From NCBI GenBank assembly GCA_037176705.1, contig CM073907.1, forward strand, positions 13,485,001-13,549,000: a stretch of DNA of 64,000 nucleotides, given 5' to 3'. The notes beneath the pieces are model-generated. The model was not told the origin of the DNA, searched no databases, and saw nothing but the letters and a program-made list of their open reading frames with translations. Position 1 is the first letter of the stretch; each line of letters opens with the position of its first letter. The stretch comes from Molossus alvarezi. Lineage: Eukaryota > Chordata > Mammalia > Chiroptera > Molossidae. The translations under genes were made by a program, and so were the position numbers. Shown piece by piece: positions 58,241 to 64,000 of the stretch.

Positions 58241-58858
58241 AAATTTACACTTAAACTAAAGTTGATAGGCCCAATGTTGAAACTATTTCTAAATCATTGT
58301 TGTATCTTTACCTTGAATTTAATTTGCACAAAGATGAGGCCTCCAGGTGTGTGTCTGGGTGAGGAAACACTTGCATGGCTTCTGCAGGGGTGTGGCAGCT
58401 GCGAGGAGACTCGGACGGAAGGTGTCTGGGCCCCACCTGAAGGTTCCCCGGTGGGTGGGGTTGTCTGGAACACAGCCAGCGAGCAGAATGCTGTGTGTCC
58501 CAGTGTCTGTTTCAAGAAGAAATCAGGAGTGACTTCATGTTGTCCTTCTCTGCTTTACCCCAAGCGATAGGTCTCCCCCATGGTTTCATCCAAAACCTTT
58601 ATTTTTTAATGTCATGAATGACCAGTATGGTTTTTCCTCACCATTTATGACAAATGCTCTGTGTGTGAGTGTGTGTGTGTGTAGTAAATACGGCCATTTT
58701 ATTTCTCTGTCTTGAATCAGTAGTACAGAGTCTCTCGCTTGTCACTTACTTACGCCTTTTGGGACCATCCTCACCTCACAGAGAGCACGTGCGTCTGCGT
58801 CACTCACAGGAGTGACGAGCAGGCTCTGCAGAAGTCTGTCTGCGTCGTCTTTATCCAG

Positions 58859-58984
58859 GTCCAGCTCGCAGAAACGATCCTCCTTTGTCGCAGAGGCTGG
58901 TAGGCACTGTTGTCGGGCTTCTTCCGGCGCTGGCCCTGTGCAGTCTGCAGGCCCCTGCCGTCCTCAGTCCCAGGAAGCGTCTCC
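58859..58984 (+). ncRNA. SNHG14: 115 host exon a, unit 3
   Basis: Acceptor TTTATCCAG, donor CGTCTCC/GTGAGC; 126 nt, the most diverged exon a. Confidence 0.6.
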
Positions 58985-59034
58985 GTGAGCACAGGAAGGT
59001 GCCGTCGTGCCAATGCCTCTGAAGAGCCTCCTTT

Positions 59035-59113
59035 GGGTCAGTGATGACAACTGTCATCTCGTAGGGAGATGGTGACTTAAAGGTAAGTTTCATTGTGAGT
59101 GTGCTGGGCCCCG
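59035..59113 (+). pseudogene. SNORD115: decayed SNORD115 copy (unit 3)
   Basis: The C box GTGATGA (59041-59047) still fits, and GGTGACTTAAAGG marks the C' region. The guide has become TTTCATTGTGAGTGTG and the D box is CTGG at 59104-59107. Guide and D box are both gone. Confidence 0.75.
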
Positions 59114-59319
59114 TGCAGCTGACGGTTTGGTGGCGCCACGCTGGGGCCTTATTTCCTACTAGAGCCTCGGGTTTGGGTCCTGAGGCAGCATTTTCTTGAT
59201 AGAGTTTTGGGTACTTGTACCCGACCAGCTGACCACTTTCCGGTGAACACGGCCTGCTTGTGCTTGTGGGTGTTCTTGGTGCCACATAGTTCCTCAGAGA
59301 AGACCACACTCGAGGGCTA

Positions 59320-59573
59320 CTTTTTTTTTTTTTTAAATCTTCACCTGAGGACATTCTTCCATTTTTTGTTCAGACAGAGCGGAAGGGAGAGAGAGGAAGA
59401 GAGAGAGAGAAACATCGACGTGAAAGGGACACGTCGAGTGGTCGCCAACTGCACAATCCAACCAGGGCCGAAGACAAACTGCAACCGAGGCACACGCCCT
59501 TAGCGGGAACCGAACCCAGGTCTCTCTGGATCGCAGGTCGATGCTCTATCCACTGAGCCAAACTGGCCAGGGC
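59320..59573 (-). mobile_element. Ves SINE, class 1, antisense
   Basis: AAATCTTCACCTGAGGAC tail to GAGCCAAACTGGCCAGGGC head. It splits the intron before exon b of unit 3. Confidence 0.92.
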
Positions 59574-59614
59574 TTAAGGGCTTCTTTTAAAACTTCTCTC
59601 ACTGTGTCTTGCAG

Positions 59615-59658
59615 TGAGAGCATCTTGCAAAGTGGTGGTCACTGCCTTAATGATTAAG
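59615..59658 (+). ncRNA. SNHG14: 115 host exon b, unit 3
   Basis: Acceptor GTGTCTTGCAG, donor ATTAAG/GTGAGTGGG, 44 nt. Confidence 0.68.
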
Positions 59659-59673
59659 GTGAGTGGGTGTCTT

Positions 59674-60118
59674 TTTTAAATATTTTTTATTGACTTTTTT
59701 AGAGAGAGAGGAAGGGAGAGAGAGAGATAGAAACATTAATGTGAGAAACATTGATTGGCCCGGCCAGTGTGGCTCAGTGGTTGAGCGTCGACCCTGCACC
59801 AAGAGGTCGCCAGTTCAGTTCCCAGTCAGGGCACATGCCCAGGTTGTGGGCCCGATCCCCAGTAGGGGGCGTGCAGGAGGCAGCCAATCAGTGTTCTCTC
59901 TCATTGATGTTTCTAGCTTTCTCTCCCTCTTCCTCTTTCTCAAATAGCAATAAAGAAAAAAATTTTTTTTTTTCTGAAAGAAACATTGATCGGCTGCCTT
60001 CTGCACACCCCCTACTGGAGATCAAGACTGCATCCCGGGCAGTGTACCCTGCCCAGGATCAAATGGGGACCTCTCAGTCCATGGGAAAACGCTCAATCCA
60101 GAGCCACACTGGCTGGGC
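59674..60118 (-). mobile_element. Ves SINE, class 2, antisense, split by another SINE
   Basis: Left half 59674-59758 (TTTTTATTGACTTTTTTAGAG), right half 59980-60118 ending GAGCCACACTGGCTGGGC. GAGTGGGTGTCTT and GAGTGGGCATCTTT flank the whole. Confidence 0.88.
59759..59979 (+). mobile_element. Ves SINE, class 2, sense, nested
   Basis: Head CCCGGCCAGTGTGGCTCAG, tail CAATAAAGAAAAAAATTTT. GAAACATTGATTGG and GAAACATTGATCGG duplicate the target within the older SINE. Confidence 0.92.
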
Positions 60119-60994
60119 ACGAGTGGGCATCTTTGTGTCAGACACACACCAGTCAGTCCCCGAGACTAGCAGGCAGCGTGCTCTGTGGCTGCATCGATAG
60201 CAGGTGAATTCCTTTTGCGTCAGTTTTGGGAAGGGGACCTACGCAAATCCAGTAGTTTTCTTCCAATCTGAAATTAATCGCAATGTCTTGGGGCTAATTT
60301 ATTTTTCAAGGGGATTCTGAACCACTTTTATATCAGATTATGCAGAATTTGAGGACAGTAGCTCTCATGCTTTTGATAGATGATAATTGTTGTGGTCAGT
60401 TTTTGAATTTCACAAGGTCTTTGTGTCAGAAAGGGCCATGACTGATGTCCAAGATTGATGCGCATCAGTGAGCTGTTTTCATTGGGCTTTTTGCCAAACA
60501 GTGTTGAGCTTGGGATAACTGAATGTGATCTTTTATAAAACCGTAATGTTTCACCGTGTCCACGGACGGAATTGTGGGGTGTGAAAATCCTGTTTTCTTC
60601 TGGTGGTTCTTTGCCCTCATTGCTTCACCAAAATCAGGCCACTGGGTCGCCATTCATAGTGTTTCCTCTCCTGTGAAGGTTGCCCGAAAAGATGCCACAT
60701 GGAAATCTATTGAACCAACTGGGATAGGCCTGATGTTGAGAATATTTCAAAGTCATTGTTGTATCTTTACTTTGAACTCAATTTGCACAAAAATGAGACC
60801 TCCAGTTGTATGTTTCATTAGGAAACACTTACATTGCTTATTGAGGGATGTATCAGATGTGACAGGAACTCGAGCCTGAAGATGTATTTCTGGTGTTTCG
60901 GCTGCACCTGAAGGTTTCCGTGGTGGGCGGGATTGCCTGGGACACAGCCAGCGAGCAGAATTAATGTGTCAGGATATCTGTGTTTCATGGAGTA

Positions 60995-61061
60995 AATCAC
61001 ATGCCACTTTGTTTTTGTTTTTTTTTAAGTTTTTTTTTTTTTTTAATCACATGCCACTTTG
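60995..61061. mobile_element. poly(A)-only retrotransposition scar
   Basis: AATCACATGCCACTTTG at 60995-61011 repeats exactly at 61045-61061. Between them are 33 bases of nearly pure T with one AAG. This looks like an insertion that copied only a poly(A) tail in reverse. Confidence 0.8.
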
Positions 61062-61391
61062 TGTGTCAGTCTCTATTTTAACACACACAATAGGGTCGCC
61101 CAGTGTCACCGCTAAGACCTGTTGTTTTGCCGCCAGGAAGGAGCACTACGGCCTCTCTTCACCTTTCATGAAATGCGGTGGTTGTGAGGTGAAATTGTAT
61201 GACTGGTTGTTTTTGTTTGTCTAGAATGAGTTATCAAAATGCTCTGCTTTCCGTTGATCCATTTCTTCCTTCATTTGTTCCTTCGTTTCTGGAATGATCG
61301 TTACCACATAAACGAGCAAAGGGCATTACTCTCAGTTCCAAGAATGACAGACATGGTCATGGTGACAGCGGTCTTACTGCTCTTTCTCCAG

Positions 61392-61515
61392 GTCCTGTTC
61401 TCCGAAAAGTGGTTTCGTTTGGCCTATAGTTGCTGGGCCTCTGCGTCAGGCTTCTTCAGCACTGGAACGGCAGGTCTCCAGCCCCCTGCGCCCTCAGTCC
61501 CAGCAAGCATCTCTG
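61392..61515 (+). ncRNA. SNHG14: 115 host exon a, unit 4
   Basis: Acceptor CTCTTTCTCCAG, donor TCTCTG/GTGAGC, 124 nt. Confidence 0.78.
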
Positions 61516-61565
61516 GTGAGCATGTCAATGGGCCACAGTCCTGATGCTTCCGAAGGGCCTTCGCT

Positions 61566-61644
61566 GGGTCAATGATGAGAACTCACATTGTCTTGAAGAG
61601 AGGTGATGACTCAAACATAATCCTCAGAATCAGTCTGAGGCCCA
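61566..61644 (+). ncRNA. SNORD115: SNORD115 copy 3: boxes intact, guide replaced
   Basis: Same sequence as copy 2: C box 61572-61578, D box CTGA 61635-61638, guide CATAATCCTCAGAATCAGT. That two units share the altered guide shows the change was copied, not a one-off error. Confidence 0.9.
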
Positions 61645-61867
61645 GTGGAGGTGACAGTTTTGCGGCACCATGTTGGGGAGTCTGTTTCCCTCTAGACCAC
61701 GGGATTGGGTTCAGTGTGCTCAGAGAACCGTGTGCTTCTCCCCAACCACGTCCACGTCCACATGGCCTGCTCGTGTTCGTGGGTGTATTTGGTGCCACAT
61801 AGTTCCTCAGGGAAGGCACACTCGAGGGCCACTTTTAAAACTTCTCCCCTCTCATTGTGTCTTGCAG

Positions 61868-61909
61868 TGAGAGCATCTTCCGAGGTGGTGGCCACTGTCA
61901 GTGTTTAAG
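61868..61909 (+). ncRNA. SNHG14: 115 host exon b, unit 4
   Basis: Acceptor GTGTCTTGCAG, donor TTTAAG/GTGAGTGGG, 42 nt, identical to unit 2. Confidence 0.75.
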
Positions 61910-62956
61910 GTGAGTGGGTCTGCTGTGTTGGGCCGAGACAAGATAGACCTTGAGACCCAGCAGGAGGCTTCCCTTCGGGCCTTGAAGGCGTGTCTGTGCT
62001 CTGTGAGACCTCAGTGTCGATGAGGCTCAGTTCTTTGTGACTGTCTGTCCTTGGGCCTGGGACCAGTCAGAAGCCAAAAATTTCCCCCCTTTCTGGAATG
62101 AATCAGACCAAACGGGGCAGCGTTCTTTCTCAATGGGCACCAGGACAACTGACCTGTAAGTTTGTGCAGAGATTGGGACCAGTGACTCTCCTGTCCCTGA
62201 TGGACTCTGAATTCACGGCCGTGTTTGGAATCACTCCAGGTCTGCCAGAGAGGACCGCACCGCGGCCCCGACACAGAACGGCAGCCGTGATCTTTTCTCA
62301 TGGGCCTCGCTGGCCAAGGGCTGTTGAGCTTCCGATAAGTGAATGTGATCTTTTGCAAAACCACAGCATTTCACCATGTCTGTTGACAGAATTGTGGGGT
62401 TTTGAAAATCTTGTTTTCTTCTGTTGGTTCTTTGCCTTCGTTGCTTCCCCACAGTCAGTTCATCACGTTTCCTCTCCTGTTACGGGCGCCCTAAGGGGTG
62501 CCGGATAGAAGTCTGTTGAAACAACTGTGATGCGCCTGATGCTGAGAATACTTCAGAATCATTGTTGTATCTGTGCTTTGGACTCAGTGTGCACAGAAAT
62601 GAGGCCTCCAGCTGCGGTCTCAGTGAGGCGACAGAACTGCTTCTGGGGGTGTGGTCAGAGTGACGGGAACTCGGGACTGAAGGTGTATTGCTGGGGTTTG
62701 GTCCAGCCTGTGGGTTTCCATGGTGGGTGGGGGTTCCTGGAATAGGAAAAATTAGCAGAAATCCCATGTGTCCAGGTGTCTGTGTCTCGTGGAACATCGT
62801 GTGTGACGTCATGGACTTGTTCTCTGCTTCCCCATAATCAGTAGGGTGCCCAGTGACTCTTCTGAGATCCGAGGTTTCCAGTGGTTCCCGTCACCTTTCA
62901 TGACAGATGCGGTGGGGTTCCCTAGGACCAGTAGTGCTCAGCTTTCCACTGGTTCC

Positions 62957-63150
62957 TTTTTTTTTTTTTTTTAATTTACTTTTAGAGAGAGATAGAAACA
63001 TCGATGAGAGAGAACATCAATTGGCCATCTCCTGCATGCCCCCCACTGGGGGTCTCGCCCACAACCTGGGCATGTGCCCTGACCAGGAATCGAACCAGCG
63101 ACTTCTTGGTGCAGGGTCAAAGCTCAACCACTGAGCCACACCAGCCGGGC
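62957..63150 (-). mobile_element. Ves SINE, class 2, antisense
   Basis: T-rich tail then TTACTTTTAGAGAGAG to GCCACACCAGCCGGGC head. Confidence 0.9.
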
Positions 63151-63158
63151 TCATTTCT

Positions 63159-63402
63159 TTTTTTATCCTCACCCGAGGACATTTCCCACTTTTTTTTGTT
63201 CAGATAGAGTGGGAGGGAGAGAGAGGAAGAGTGAGAGAGGAACATTGACGTGAAAGGGACACATCGAGTGGCCACCACCCACACAACTCCACCAGGGCCG
63301 GCGACAAACGGCAACCGAGGTACATGCCCTTAGCGGGAACTGAACCCAGGTCTCTCTCGACCTCAGGCCGATGCGCCAACCGCTGAGCCAAACCAGCCAG
63401 GG
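63159..63402 (-). mobile_element. Ves SINE, class 1, antisense
   Basis: TATCCTCACCCGAGGAC tail to AACCAGCCAGGGC head; TCATTTCTTT occurs on both sides. Confidence 0.93.
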
Positions 63403-63423
63403 CTCATTTCTTTCTTTCTTTCT

Positions 63424-63643
63424 TTTTTTTTTTTTTAACGTTCTTATTGATGTTTTTAGAAAGAGAGGAAAGGAAAGAGAGACAGAAACATCGATGTGAG
63501 AGAGAAAGGTCCATCAGTTGCCTCCTGCTCGCCCCAGTGGGGATGGAGCCTGAAACCCGGGCTTGTGCCCTGACCAGGAATCCAACCGGGACCTCTTAGT
63601 CCCTGGGACGATACTCAAGCCACTGAGCTGCACCAGCAGGTCT
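63424..63643 (-). mobile_element. Ves SINE, class 2, antisense
   Basis: TTCTTATTGATGTTTTTAG tail to GAGCTGCACCAGCAGG head. Third antisense SINE in a row within 700 bp. Confidence 0.88.
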
Positions 63644-63781
63644 GGACCATATCTTTATTCATTTATTTGTCATTCATTTCTGGAACGATCATTACCATAT
63701 AAATCAACAATGTACATTGACTTCAGTTCCAAGAGTGAAGAAATAGGCTGTTTAGAAAGCGTCTTGCTTCTCTTTCTCCAG

Positions 63782-63908
63782 GTCATGTTCTCAAAAAGAG
63801 AGTTTCACTGGGCCTAGAGCTTCCTGGCTCTCTGTGTCCTGCTGCTTCCAGCACTGGGGTCTGGAGGTCTCCAGCCACCTGCCGTCCTCAGTCCAGCAGG
63901 CCTCTCTG
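63782..63908 (+). ncRNA. SNHG14: 115 host exon a, unit 5
   Basis: Acceptor CTCTTTCTCCAG, donor TCTCTG/GTGAGC, 127 nt, closer to unit 1 than to units 2 and 4. Confidence 0.72.
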
Positions 63909-63958
63909 GTGAGCACGTCCATGGGCCATGCATCCCATCTCTGCAAAATGCTCTCGTT

Positions 63959-64000
63959 GGGCCAGTGATGAGAACTCACATTGTCTTGAAGAGAGATGAT
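63959..64000 (+). ncRNA. SNORD115: SNORD115 copy (unit 5), cut by window end
   Basis: GGGCCAGTGATGAGAACTCA opens it, with C box GTGATGA at 63965-63971. The sequence ends at GAGAGATGAT, before the guide and D box, so its state cannot be judged. Confidence 0.8.

Larger units (their letters stand above)
48080..64000 (+). repeat. SNHG14: SNORD115 host-gene tandem array (5' part of cluster)
   Basis: Units of ~2-2.5 kb start at about 48080, 56500, 58495, 60965 and 62765, each marked by a CTGTGT...GTGACTTCATG stretch. Each unit carries exon a (~122-127 nt), an intronic SNORD115 ~50 nt after it, and exon b (42-45 nt). Unit 1 is stretched to 8.4 kb by an L1. The array leaves the window at its right edge. 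Confidence 0.87.

Noticed and set aside
1..64000. CRISPR-like regular repeats, bacterial operons or phage genes
   Set aside because: The regular repeats are snoRNA host modules of 0.6-2.5 kb; everything points to a mammalian genome.

Overview
The window looks like the bat counterpart of the imprinted Prader-Willi/SNHG14 locus. The + strand reads from the end of a SNORD116 snoRNA array, through a repeat-rich spacer, into the start of a SNORD115 array. No protein-coding gene is supported anywhere in it. The order SNORD116 then SNORD115 on one strand is the order known in human and mouse, where one paternally expressed non-coding host transcript (SNHG14) carries both arrays in its introns.

Organism: the interspersed repeats are tRNA-derived Ves-type SINEs in two classes. 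Class 1 has a head like CCCTGGCCGGTTTGGCTCAG and a tail like CCTCGGGTGAGGAT. Class 2 has a head like CAGCCAGTGTGGCTCAGTGG and a tail like AAATCAATAAAGAAAAAAA. There are also two non-autonomous SPIN-type hAT transposons with perfect 8-bp target duplications. This combination points to a vespertilionid bat; I cannot name the species.

Layout. (1) 1-12.4 kb: thirteen SNORD116 copies. Eleven keep intact C and D boxes and two are decayed. Each copy lies downstream of a 125-145 nt host exon with canonical splice sites. Exons fall into two types, and intron lengths alternate with them. A roughly 1.7 kb block of unknown origin (10.4-12.1 kb) interrupts the last regular unit, and a fourteenth exon is followed by an L1 instead of a snoRNA. 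(2) 12.4-29 kb: spacer with SINEs, L1 pieces and two plausible extra exons. (3) 29-48 kb: almost wholly L1, both ancient and younger, in both directions and riddled with SINEs. A Tc1/mariner-like MITE sits at 37.9 kb and an isolated CpG-dense block at 38.1-38.9 kb. (4) 48.1-64 kb: SNORD115 units of about 2-2.5 kb, each with a ~124-nt exon, an intronic SNORD115 and a ~42-45-nt second exon. Five snoRNA copies are visible, the last cut by the window end. The first unit is split by a 6.4-kb L1 that is complete at both ends but dead.

Most striking point: no SNORD115 copy seen here has both an intact D box and the guide that in human and mouse pairs with the serotonin 2C receptor (HTR2C) pre-mRNA. 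Copy 1 keeps the guide but has CTGG in place of the D box; copies 2 and 3 have good boxes but a different guide. Family comparisons rest on my knowledge of the human snoRNAs, not on a search.
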